Below are positions 49,814 to 61,161 of a DNA stretch of 64,000 nt, one piece after another. The stretch is from Stercorarius parasiticus (taxonomy: Eukaryota > Chordata > Aves > Charadriiformes > Stercorariidae). The notes beneath the pieces were generated by a model. The model was not told where the DNA came from. It ran no database searches and saw nothing but the letters and a program-made list of their open reading frames with translations. The stretch's first letter is position 1, and each line of letters opens with the position of its first letter. The position numbers and the translations under genes were made by a program. The stretch is taken from contig VWZL01004638.1 in assembly GCA_013396915.1 (NCBI GenBank), forward strand, positions 682,001 to 746,000, written 5' to 3'.

Positions 49814-51412
49814 GTAATAGTAATTATTAAGGCTTACATGCTTGAGCTAAAATAGAAAGGAGGAACTGAGAGCTGACCAATAGGTCAGTCTGGCCATTTG
49901 GTTTTAGCATTCTGACTGACAGAATCATGAATTGAGCTTAACCAATAAAGACAAAAAATACTCCAATGTTTGCTGTATCAAGGTGGTGCTTAGGAGAGAT
50001 CGGTTAGCTTTTTAATTCTTTGTAGACCTTTTGGATTGCAGTTCACTTAGTGTGCTCCTTGATGCCTGGTTTGTATTGAAAGTAATGTGAGTTACCCAAG
50101 CTTTTCTGAGAAGTGATCTGAATACCATGCTCTCCTCAGTATCTTTTACCTTCTTGTCCTTTCTTCTCCTCCATTATAATAATAGGGATATACTATGACA
50201 AGAAGTGCTTATGACAGACACTGTGTTTAGCATTAGTTTCAATCAAAAGAGTTGCATGAAATACCTGCATTGATTAGTGTGGTCCGACATTTAGGCAAAA
50301 AACTCGCGTAAAACAAGGCATCTGCATGCTAAGAATATTTTTAAGTTATTCTGAGGAAAGTATGGGTCTTCAATTCATATACCTAGATTTCTGAATTCTT
50401 TATATTAATCCACTGCATAAACCCAGAGGGAAGGGTGAAGTGAAATCCCTCATTTACAGGGTGGTGATATAACTGATAGCTGTGATCCTCCATTGGTATT
50501 GAATTCTGTTTACATTACATCAAGCTCTAACCGCATATAACTGCCACAAGAAAATTTCTCTTCACAGCATGGATTTTTTTGCCTTTGACAACACATTGCT
50601 TGCATACTTCATTCAAGAGTGTAGTTCTGTGTTAAACAGGCTGGAATACGGGAATTTAATTTTTTTTTTTAATCATAATGTTTTTCAGTCCGAAGTTATA
50701 GCTCCTCTCACAGTTAATTTAGAATGAGATCCTCTGCCTCTGTTTATGGAAGTTACAAAAGTGTGCATGGAGAGTGCATCCTGTGTCAGCTCCAGCATAT
50801 GTGAGGGGTTTGGGTCCTTTGCTGGTCCTAGATGGAAAGAGAGAAACAAGAGTAGGGTGGTATTTCTTTAGCACATAACCACCACATCCAGCCTCTCTCA
50901 TTCCAGTCTGTTCCTGAATGAAGCTGTCCTTAGTAATTATCCCCTCAAAATAGTAATCATTGCTCTAAAAGGAGAAACAGAGCTGCTTTGTGAAAAGCTG
51001 AAGGAGTGAGTTGGGCAGGGATTTTATGGCTTTAAGATCTGTGGAGTATCACTGATTTTCTTCTCTTTCTTGCTCTCCCATTAGTATAGGGTGACTCATG
51101 CCTTCATTGCACCAGCTTTTTAGTCTGCATAACTTATCACCTAGTTAAAAAAACCAACTTTGTTTGGCATTTGAGTGTCAAGTATAGACTTTTTATCTGA
51201 CGTACTGACAAGCAATTTGATTTCAGTAAAAACATGTCTTTTAATTAGCTACAGCATGTGTTGCAGCTTCCATTTCCAGAAGCTGTTTAGCAGTCAAGCA
51301 CACTGAGACATGTACAGGATTTATAGCTTCTTTGCAAGCCTGCAGTTTAATAGAATTAAATCATAAAATCAATTGAAAATTAACATAATGTTTTGATGTG
51401 ATTTCTAATTAT

Positions 51413-51431
51413 GCCTGAATTCAATTCAGGC
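51413..51431. repeat. inverted repeat, 9-bp arms, 1-nt spacer
   Basis: GCCTGAATT and AATTCAGGC are exact reverse complements separated by one C. It is a short near-palindrome with no known role. Confidence 0.6.
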
Positions 51432-53830
51432 TCACAGAAGAAGCTGACACACAGTAGAAAGCCTATTCACTGTGGCCATGGAGGAATTAAAAAGCTGTAA
51501 CAGTGCTATATAATATTACCTTGCAACAGGTGTCTGTGGTAGCTTTAATAGCTGAGCATTTAATTTCCTGGTATTAAGTGTAGCAAACACAAGCAATAGG
51601 ATTTTATACATATTTTCACCTTTGGACTACAAGTAGACAATCAGGCACTTTCAAAAGGTTTACCTTGTATGACTTATATCAAATAAGGACAGAGAAATCA
51701 GTAATTACTCTAAGAAAGTAGTTGATTTCTTGCTTGGATTATTAACAGACCAAACCACGTATTAAAAAACACTTTAAAGACACTATATATCATCCCATCA
51801 CTGGAATTTAAATTACTGGCAACTAATAGTAAGTTCAGTGGAAGCTGTTAAAAGAGAGGTTAGAGAATATATATAACCTGCTTAATTTTAGAGACCTCTT
51901 AATTGTGATCAGAATATAGCTTCTTGAGCCATGATTTTATTATTCCAGTACTTGATGATATCCTTATAGATAGATCAACTGCTTTCCACCAGGAGTCTCC
52001 TACTAATGGGAAACTGACATTACACTGTGAGCATCACATATGCATATGTTTCCAAGTGTACATACCAGAAAACGGAATATCACATGTACATCTTGACACT
52101 CATTTCTTATTATTATTAGCCCATGTTATTCCCTTACTTCTGGACCTATGTCTCATTAAAGTGATGGAATGCAGTTCATACAAACACACTATGTAGAAAT
52201 GTCTTCTTTCCAGAGGGAATATAAGTACTTTGTTTGTTGTATACCAAAGGATAACTTAACCTAAAATGTAGCCATGACTAGCTGTAGGTATTTTGTACCA
52301 AGGATCATAGCTTTTTGTGGATAGCAGTGTAAATTATCTTCCTGTAAACCAGTCTGAGTTGCTGTCTTACGGATTTATTTTATTATATCTTTCTGTTTCT
52401 TGGTCACTTTGAATAGGCATAATTTGCTAGACAAGCTCCTTCACTGACATCCATTTTTGGATTATATTCCCTGTGGAGATCCATGGAGCCATTTTGATTT
52501 GAATATCAGCAGAAGCCTGTGGCAATATTGTTTATTGTTTATTGCAGAACCCATAACAATCCAGAATTATGAAGCTGAAATATTGATGATAAAAACCTAC
52601 TTTCTTTCAAAATCTGGAGGCATGTGATTCAAGCTAGTTGTTATCTTTAAATCTTTCATTTTTAAGAGCACTGTTATTTCTTCTTAATAATATTTAGAAG
52701 ATTAAAAGCAATCATATGCTGCATACTCCCGTATCTAAGACCATCAGAAGAGGAAAAAAATCCTTTTATGTATGTATTCTTTTCACAAGGACATGATGTT
52801 CATTCAAAAAAAATGAAAGTGTCTTTGGCTAGCGAATCCCATGGCAAAACCAATCAGAATTCACAGATGCCTAGACCATAATGTATCAGGCCTTTTTGAA
52901 TATAATCTGTGCTTGTGCCTATAATCCCCTCTTCTGGAAAAATTACAAGCAAATTCCAGGAGAAATAATCAGTATGTGTATTTCTAACAGGTACTATGCA
53001 ATCCATGTAGACAACTGACATAGTAAGGGCGTCTGTAACTGTTGACCGAGAACGATGTTGTAAGATCCTTGTCTGTATCCCTTCAATGGATCCTTCTTCA
53101 CTGGCTGCTAGAAAGTACCTTCATTTCTGTCTAAGTTGGAGGGAAGGGACGTGCTATGGTGATACATCAGCTAAGTGATGGCTGTAGCCCAACATTCTTC
53201 TTTGGTGCTATGTAACAGAGAATGATGTTTTTAGGAACTATTACTAAGACGACACGTTGCGCATCTCCTCTCCATTTTTCTGACACACGTTTTGTATTTT
53301 CAGTTCCTATTTAGCAAAGGTAATACAGCTTCATTCAGTTTAAGACAATGCTATTCTAAGGTCTAGGTACTAGGGCCGCATGGGGTGCTGCAGATGGAGT
53401 CACAGTTTTCCATAGATGTATATTAAGTGATAAAATTCCTTCAGATTTTGACTAGAAGAAATAATTTCCCCACACACTTTGAAGGAATCTTTGACATAAT
53501 TTTGAAGAGTCAATTTTTTGTGGTGGAGTGTTTTTGCTGACCTTCTATTGGATCAGAATCAGTTTGGCTTCATAAATTAATTTTTTTTATATTTGCACTA
53601 GATTTCATTATCTATATCTGTAAAGGGAAAAATTGCTTTGCAGAAGAAAATGCTATTTTTAGTTTTTGGTTTCTTGTGTGTATGGTATGTGGGGAGGGGA
53701 AGCTTAGTGAAAGTTTGGATACATATTATGACTTCATGTCACATATGCTCTAAGAAAATAAACGAAAAAACCCAACCTGTTCATTTCATTTAAGTATACT
53801 AACCAATTTGTTTCCATGCATCTATGCAAC

Positions 53831-53857
53831 ATCATCATTATTATTATTATTATTATA
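53831..53857. repeat. ATC/ATT trinucleotide repeat
   Basis: Two to three ATC units followed by six or seven ATT units in intron sequence. It is a likely polymorphic microsatellite. Confidence 0.8.
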
Positions 53858-54183
53858 TGAGTATTTTGGAACTAGTGAGTATTGCATCTCTCTCATCACT
53901 TACCAGATCTGAGAAAACTTTGCCATTGAGACTGAATGCTCATTTAAAAATCTTTATATTTCATTATTTCCTAAGCAGCTCAAGGTGAATCATTTGTTTA
54001 CATTACTTATGTGGTTTGGAGTTCATATTTAAACCTTAGTACTGTATTGTTTTTATTGTTAAAAAACAGTACTGTAAAAAGGGTGTTTAAATGGGGTTGT
54101 TAAGCTATTCACTAATTCTTATGATGCCATATATAGCTCTCTTCATTAAAATAATACTTTCGTGTGTGTGCCTGGCCTGGCAG

Positions 54184-54305
54184 ATATCAGTCCACCAGCA
54201 CAAGGTGTGGATCACCGGCAAGTCCAGAAAGAACTGGGAGATGTCATTGTACGACTGCATAATCCTGTTGTGCTGACACCCACTACGGTTCAAGTCACCT
54301 GGACG
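54184..54305 (+). CDS. ROBO2: ROBO2 exon: start of FN3 domain 2
   Basis: This 122-nt exon starts with AT, completing an Asp codon, then has 40 codons from ISPPAQGVDHRQVQ to TTVQVTWT, ending in phase 0. The acceptor is GGCCTGGCAG and the donor ACG|GTAAGG. It carries the FN3-1/FN3-2 connector (PAQGVDHRQVQKELGD) and strands A-B of FN3-2 with the conserved tryptophan in VQVTWT. IVRLHNPVVLTPTTVQVTW is ROBO2-like; ROBO1 differs strongly here as remembered. Confidence 0.97.
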
Positions 54306-55765
54306 GTAAGGCTTCTGTTATTATTACCTTAATTTTTCCTATTTATCCCTGCAGTTTTTTTTACTACTCTGGAAAGCTTCAGTCTTCACCTGAATGTGAG
54401 TGCTCTGATAAACTAGCAGTATACAGTCATATATATGTGGTAATGAAATGGTCTTTTTATTTTCTCTTTAAAGACAGACAGGTTCAAAGTCTTCAGTGTT
54501 CAGCTCAAAGTGAGCTAGCTGTCTGGTATCATAAAAATGAATATGCTTGACATAATAATCTAAAGGATAATTGATCTGTGGACTCATTACAGTACATGTC
54601 AAAAAATAATCAAAGCTAAATATCAACATGAAATTGCTGTATGAAAAAACCGTTTTTACTTCAAGGCATAGGGACCTCTGAAAATACCTTATTATTTTGT
54701 GAGCCTAAAATGCAAAAATAGCTTTCCTATAGGACACTTGAGTGAAGTCGGAGGCCTGTGGTGCTGATGCCTGATCCACTGTGTAGCATCTGGTTTCCTA
54801 GCATAAGCCTTACCCACGATCAGTGGATATCCTTTCATTATAGAAGACCAGAATCTTTTTGTCAGTGCTTAACAACAGTTCTATTTAAGGGGTCAAACTA
54901 CTGGGTAGAACTTCTGATATAGTGTTTGGCTTTCAAAATGCTATGTTTCCCTTCCCGAGGCTTGGAGGAAAGGATCTGTAACCGTAGGAGGAGAGAGTTC
55001 CCAGGGTGCTGCACACCAGAAGTGTGTGCTTTGCTTTTGGGGTATCTGCCCCAGAGAAAGAAGAACCATGGGTGGAAGAGCGAGAGAAAAGGTGCTACAC
55101 TGCACACCACTGAAACAGTTGTATTATATAGGATGAATTCTGCTAAAGGGGCTCAGGACTTTTCTTCTGTATGTAATATTGCTAAGAGGTTAATGTGTAC
55201 AGGGGATTATACAACAGGAGATAAGAAGTGTGGTGATAGATTGTGTATTATAAGGATTACTGGTTTTGTACAACTCAGCCGTATTTATGGGGGCTTATGC
55301 ACCATCCTTGTTATGACAAATTTCAGTGGTCGGGGGGGCAGGTTAGAATAAATAGAGAAACCCACGAGTTTGTCTGTCTCAGAAAATTATTTAGAAAACG
55401 TGTCATTGTATTTTGCCATTGATGATGTCAACATGCAGCTTGCCTTTCTAAAAGTGCTGACTGTTTCAACTGAATAACCCTATGACAGGCTGACTAACCT
55501 TTGTAGCAAATCCTCTTGCCCAAGCAGACATTTGCCCAAGCAGATGGGTCTGTAGTTTAGAAACTCTGGATGTTAGCAGCCAGTAATTGTAAACCTGGAT
55601 CACATTTGAGTCCTTTCTTGGGTGTGACAGCTAGCAGAAATATCGTTTCATAGGCTTGCCCTTGCTTTAGCATATATTACAAAAGGAAGCCCCAATATAA
55701 ACAGAAGTCAGTTTTATGCAATGTAACCAATGTCATTATATTATAATGAAATATACATATTTATT

Positions 55766-55817
55766 TGTGTGTGTGTATATGTATGTGTGTGTATATATAT
55801 ATACACACATATATATA
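55766..55817. repeat. TG/TA microsatellite with 24-bp palindrome
   Basis: Tracts of TG, TA and then CA follow one another. The part at 55786-55809 (TGTGTGTATATA and its reverse complement) is a perfect 24-bp palindrome able to form a hairpin or cruciform. Confidence 0.85.
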
Positions 55818-58296
55818 AAAGAGTCTCTTGGTGAAGAAGTAATAGTGAAGAAAACATGGTAAGTTAAAGATAAATTGTTAGGGATGCTACGGGTATCAGT
55901 TTATTGGGAAGATCGTCAAAGCAGTGACCCTATGCCACCTGACAAGCATGCAGGCCTCTGTAGAGACTTTTGGAATTGCCCAAGAGAAGAAAGACACAAA
56001 AAAAGATCTCTGGAACAGCCAATTAGAAACTTTCCAGCAACCAGAACAAAAGCAGTTGATTAACCATAGTCTCTAGGAAAAAAAGCCACTCTATCCAGAG
56101 AATAGAGTCCAAACTATTAATATAAAATGGTTAGATAGTGTACCTATCATACAAAAGGACAGAAGTGCCATGAGAGTTGTAAGACTCCTTGTGTTGACTT
56201 TCTGCAATTCAAAGAGTCAATGCCAAGGAACTTCCTTGATTACTGAGTTTCTGGCATCCTGAGTCCCAGCAAATTAACGCCAGTTTCTCCCTTCATTCTG
56301 AGATTGTTTTGATTTTACTTTCTTTTTTTTTTTCAAATTTTAGTTTAAAATTTCAGAAATAGTTCTCTGCTACTGTGTTGCAGTTTTAAAATATGCACAT
56401 ACATATACACACATTTTGTCTGTTTAAAAAGAAATTCAAGCTTACTAAGTCAGTGTTTAAAAAAAAAAAGAAGAGGAATGTCAGAAGTTAGGTTTTCACT
56501 GTCACTTAAATTTACTCCTCTTGTGCATAAGTATTAAAGTGTAGCTGTAATTATCTGGTCACATACAGGATCTTTTCTTCATGGAGCTATTCAACATTTC
56601 TTTTTATCTTCTTTATTCACTGTGTGGCACCAGGTCTTATTAAAATAACACCATTGAAACCTTGCATTGAATAAAAAATTATTAGTTTGTCTCACATGCT
56701 TGCTTATCTGTCATGCTCTCAACCGTAACATTTGGGTGCTTCACAAATAATACTGGATTTAACATCACAATGATAAGAATGTGTCATTGTGCTAACTTTA
56801 CACATAGAGAGGTGAGGTGCTGATGAGACTTACGGAATCAGATATGCCCTGTTATCAAATGGCTAATTTTAAACCTTGGGCCTGACTTATTTTTACTTTT
56901 ATCAGAACATTTTGCTTTGCAACAGCATGTGGTGTACTCCAAGCACTTTTTTAGCTGATCCCAACTATAGTTCAGCACTTCTAGCCTCACTGGGCATTAA
57001 ACTAAGAGTTGCATTATTGGAGAAATGTGAAAAGTTTCCTAGCAGTATAAAGGAGCCCTGTGGCACAGCAGGAATAAAAATCTGTTATTTAATATGGCAA
57101 AAGAATTGTTACTTTGAAATCCTGACTGTCTTCTAGGAGGCTACCAAGCAGAAGGACAATTTATTTACCTCTGCCTTTTAATTTGACATATTGATTTTAA
57201 ATGAGTGTACTTAATTGGAAGCTTCAAGAGTCAAGTCCTTTAGACAGTCTTCCAGTGTATCATTACTTTTTGTCTTGTTCCTGTAGGATAGATAAATGCT
57301 AGTGCTGTTTGAATTTCTGGAGATTACTGGGAGTCTGTACTGGTGAGTTCAGCACAGCGTGTAAGGTGTTCTGCCCAGATGGAGAATTGCTGTGGGGTAT
57401 ATGTGGGAGCAGAGTATTAGGATATTTTGGGGTTGAAATTTACATACTAAAGAGCATATTGCAAAATAGGGTGCAGATTAGCAGGTTTGCCTGAAAGGAG
57501 CTTGTATGTGCAGCATAAGCTGCATTATGAGTTTCTTGCCATCTTTTTAATAGTCTGAATGATCTAATACCCATTCAACCTGTCTTGTGTTCAGCTGTGG
57601 TATGTGCAGATTTGAACATGCAGGGAAAACGAGTTTCCTGTTCTGCAGAAATGGAGAGCTGTTGTCAGTTTTGTAGACACCTCCCGCACTATGTATTCAT
57701 CGTAGAAGGGTGAGAAGGAGCATGCAGGACCAATTATGCTTGTAGGTCGCCTCAAAGCGTTAGGTCAGTGCTGAACAGAACCTACACAGTAATTGCTCTC
57801 TTCTGTCTTTTAAAGGAGCATCTGCATCTTCTGCCATCTGTCTTCTGAGGGAGAAAGCGTATCTTTAGATCAGCAACTGTTGCAGCTCTTTTTGAGTGGA
57901 TGTCACTGCTGCTTGTACAAATTCAAGAGTAGTTAAGAGTGTCATAGGAAGACTAGAAATATTCTCTGATCTCAGTATTCAGTTCCTGCAATCTGTAATA
58001 ATGCTAAGTACTTTGTATGAGGAAGTGTCAACCATTTACAAAAAAAAAAAAGAGAGAGAGAAAGGAGAATACCTAGAAATTATTACATTCTTTCATCAAA
58101 TCACTATGCATGTTTCTGCAACTCTGCCTATGTGTGAACGTATACCAAACCTATAGAGTTTTTTGATGCTTAGCACAACTGAATACAGATCTTTAATGGT
58201 AAGAATATTTTTAGTGGCCTGCTCTTGGAGTGACACATAATTACCACATAACAAACAGAGGAAACGATGAAGGCACAGGCTTTGTATTATATAAAA

Positions 58297-58403
58297 GACT
58301 GTGTGCATGTATATATAGACATATACACATATGTATGTATACGTATATACATAGATATACATGTACACACATATAGGTTTGTGTGTATATATATATATGT
58401 GAA
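58297..58403. repeat. ATAC/TATG-rich low-complexity block
   Basis: About 105 bp of alternating purine-pyrimidine sequence (TATATA, CATATG, GTATAC, ACATAT units) with many short self-complementary pieces. It is an imperfect microsatellite. Confidence 0.75.
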
Positions 58404-60929
58404 ATATACCTGTCCTATATCTCACAAATATATCTGGTTAATCCATGTAATTATCCATGAGTAATTTTTTACTATTCAGAAAATGCCAAACAAAACAAAA
58501 AATCACCTTTCTCAGTAAGTGAAGTGTCCTCTGAGTGGTTTCCCAACATTTTGACCATATGAAAGGCCCTGTTCATTCAGACTAGCTTTAAGTGGGCATG
58601 AGAGATATCAAGAAGAGAATACAAAGCTATTGAATGCAACTGAATGTTTATAGAAAGCATTAAAAATGTATAGTGTTTTCTTTCATAAGTACCCTCCCAA
58701 ACCCTGAACAATGGAATCGGTGTCAATAATCTGAAATTTGGGCAGATCACTCAGCCCTGTTGTGATCAAACTTCTAATTGAAAGCTCTATGAAACTTGTG
58801 TGAGCCCAAATCAAGCTAATTTATAACACCCATGTACATTACAGGCTTGTACTACTGTGTTCTGTTTTCTTATTCCTTGTATGATTTAGTCTTTTAGGTT
58901 AGGAGCTCCAAAGGCTTGGGGGAAAAGAGGTGTATGAGTAATTTGTATATTACCTATATGTAAGTAGATACTGAAGTGTGATGGACTTGAAATTAGTATA
59001 CTGTAGGGGTCCAGTTCTTCTCAGTGAGTTGGTGGGTGCGTTTGCACTTGTACCATGTTGTACAAAACATTTTCCGTACCATTTTGTAGCAGCACAATGT
59101 TACTGTTCAGCCTGGTCAATTCTGAATTTTCAGATGTTCTCCACTAGGCAGCAGTCAGTGGAGCTTAAAAGCACAGCAATGACAAAATGGAAAGTTCTAA
59201 CAAAGTTGTACCATCTTTCAGTATAGCTTCTAACTCAGAACTTAGGCAGGAATCAAACTCAGTGTTTGATTATTAAACATCATAGCCTTTTATTGTAATT
59301 TAGGTTGAGACTCTGTATTACAAAGTGCATGAAAGTGTTATTCTTGCTGAATTTTGTAGTAAACATGAGGTTCATAAAGTCTTTATGTCCGTAAAACATT
59401 TAATTAATGAAAGTCAAACATGGATAAAAACAATTTACTCTGATTTACAGACTCCCTTCATCTGGAAACAGCTGCTTAATGTTCTTCTTAAAAACACAGC
59501 TTGATTCTTTCGGTATTAACAAGCTATTATTGTGAGTTATATCCCTCTTTCAGTGCATAAATTCACTTAAAGTGAATGTAGAGAAGTTTATAAAATGCAA
59601 GCTTAATGTTGTTGTAACATATGTTGCAAGGTTTTTAACAGTGACAGTTTTGATGAAAGACATTTCTGCTTTGCTCTCATAAATAAAGCTTTCTTCTTGC
59701 TTGCCCTGCTTTTTAATGTCTACGAATCTGTGTCCCTTCTGAATGCCTTAATAAACTGTAACAAGATTATAGGAGAAGCGTAATAGACCTTGGTTTGTGT
59801 TTTCAGCCTTAAATTCATTTATTCTTAAGACAAGTCAAACAAATGTATCTGTAATCCTGAAATATCTTTGAGCTAGCAAATTGTCAAGAACAGAAAAGAA
59901 ATCCTACTTGTTGAATCTTAGTTATAACCCAGAAATTTACCAAAGAGCTAGTTGTCTAGTCTTGTTATTTGTGCTGCACTTTCTTTGGCTCTTTATTTGA
60001 TGGCTATAGAAGCAGCTGGGTTTGGTTTGGTTTTATCCATCAAATTGTTTTGACTGTTTTTTCAGATAAAATTCATGCAAACTTCATAATAGCTTGAATC
60101 ATTGTTTCATGCTATTTTTTACCCAGGAGAAAAAATGCATGCAACCTCTCCAAGATAAAACACTTTTTTTCCCCCCCCTTCAAATAAAAATCCTATTTAT
60201 AACTATGATAAGTTAGAATTGTTAAACTTCTATGTATGGTCCAATCTTGAATTGTGCTTGCCTAGCAACATATAAAATACAAACCAAGACCAAATTCCAT
60301 CTCCATCTGATGGCCTGGGAGCACCACAACCCCAGGATGCAAAGAGACCGCTTAGACTGTGAACGCAAGAAACAGCACATGTCCTTGGAAGTTGTTTTCT
60401 CTGCATCTGTCTTATGTTTATTTTACTTTCCTGAGCATCTCATGAAAATATGAAATGTGAGCCAAGTAATGGACTAACTGAAAGCATGTAGGGCATCTTC
60501 AAAGACTTGTTCATTTCTGAAAAGAATTTGTTTTTCTTTTCTTCTCATATTTCAGCACATCAGTAGCCAAGATGTCCTTAATAAGTTTACATGCAGTAAG
60601 CATTATGCCAAAGTTCTCTTTTCATTATTTGTTGCAGGGGTGGGGCCTTTTTTTATGATTTAAGGTGGTATTATCATGATTTATACAGCTGGAGAAAATA
60701 AAATAGAAAGAAATGTTCTTTAACAAGTAATATGACAAAAATGTTCTTTATAGACAGGTAATCAACTGACAAGAAGGCAGTTTAATTTTTAAATTCAGCA
60801 GCGTAAACAACCGTTATTTTTCTCCTTTTCATAAGGACATAGGTATTCTAGGCATATGTTTTGTTTTCATTTTATATGGTTTGGTTACTTTAATATATTT
60901 ATTGATGTATTATTTAATGCCATTTCTAG

Positions 60930-61161
60930 GTTGACCGGCAATCCCAGTTTATTCAGGGCTACCGAGTAATGTATCGCCAAACATCTGGCCCGTCTTCTCC
61001 AGCTGTATGGCAGAACTTGGAGGTCAAAGTCCCAACTGAGCGCAGTGCTGTTCTCGTCAGCTTGAAAAAGGGGGTCACTTATGAAATTAAAGTTCGCCCT
61101 TATTTCAATGAATTCCAAGGAATGGACAGTGAATCAAAGTCTGCTCGTACCACGGAGGAAG
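60930..61161 (+). CDS. ROBO2: ROBO2 exon: main part of FN3 domain 2
   Basis: This 232-nt exon starts in phase 0 at GTT GAC CGG, has 77 codons from VDRQSQFIQGYRVMYRQ to KSARTTEE, and ends with G that would open an Ala codon in the next exon, outside the window. The acceptor is GCCATTTCTAG and the donor GAAG|GTTAGT. It encodes strands C-G of FN3-2: IQGYRVMYRQTSG, a variable loop (PSSPAVWQNLE), then TERSAVLVSLKKGVTYEIKV with the conserved FN3 tyrosine and RPYFNEFQGMDSES. The EFQGMDSESK ending distinguishes ROBO2 from ROBO1 (EFQGADSEIK as remembered). Confidence 0.97.

Larger units (their letters stand above)
49814..54183 (+). other. ROBO2: intron between FN3-1 and FN3-2
   Basis: A 4,370-nt intron from GTAATA to GGCCTGGCAG. 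It contains a 19-bp near-palindrome at 51413-51431 and an ATC/ATT repeat at 53831-53857. The 3' splice site has a G-interrupted pyrimidine tract and is relatively weak. No transposon or extra exon was recognised. Confidence 0.85.
54306..60929 (+). other. ROBO2: intron inside FN3-2
   Basis: A 6,624-nt intron from GTAAGG to GCCATTTCTAG. It has two AT-rich microsatellite blocks, a TG/TA block around 55766-55817 with a 24-bp perfect palindrome, and a larger ATAC/TATG-rich block at about 58297-58400. An 8-C run is at 60171-60178. An open + frame at 54926-55351 has no recognisable domain. Nothing else is supported. Confidence 0.85.

Noticed and set aside
54926..55351. 141-codon + ORF in the FN3-2 intron
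   Set aside because: It starts at TTG, shows no domain, and lacks flanking splice sites in a ROBO2-compatible phase that I could see.
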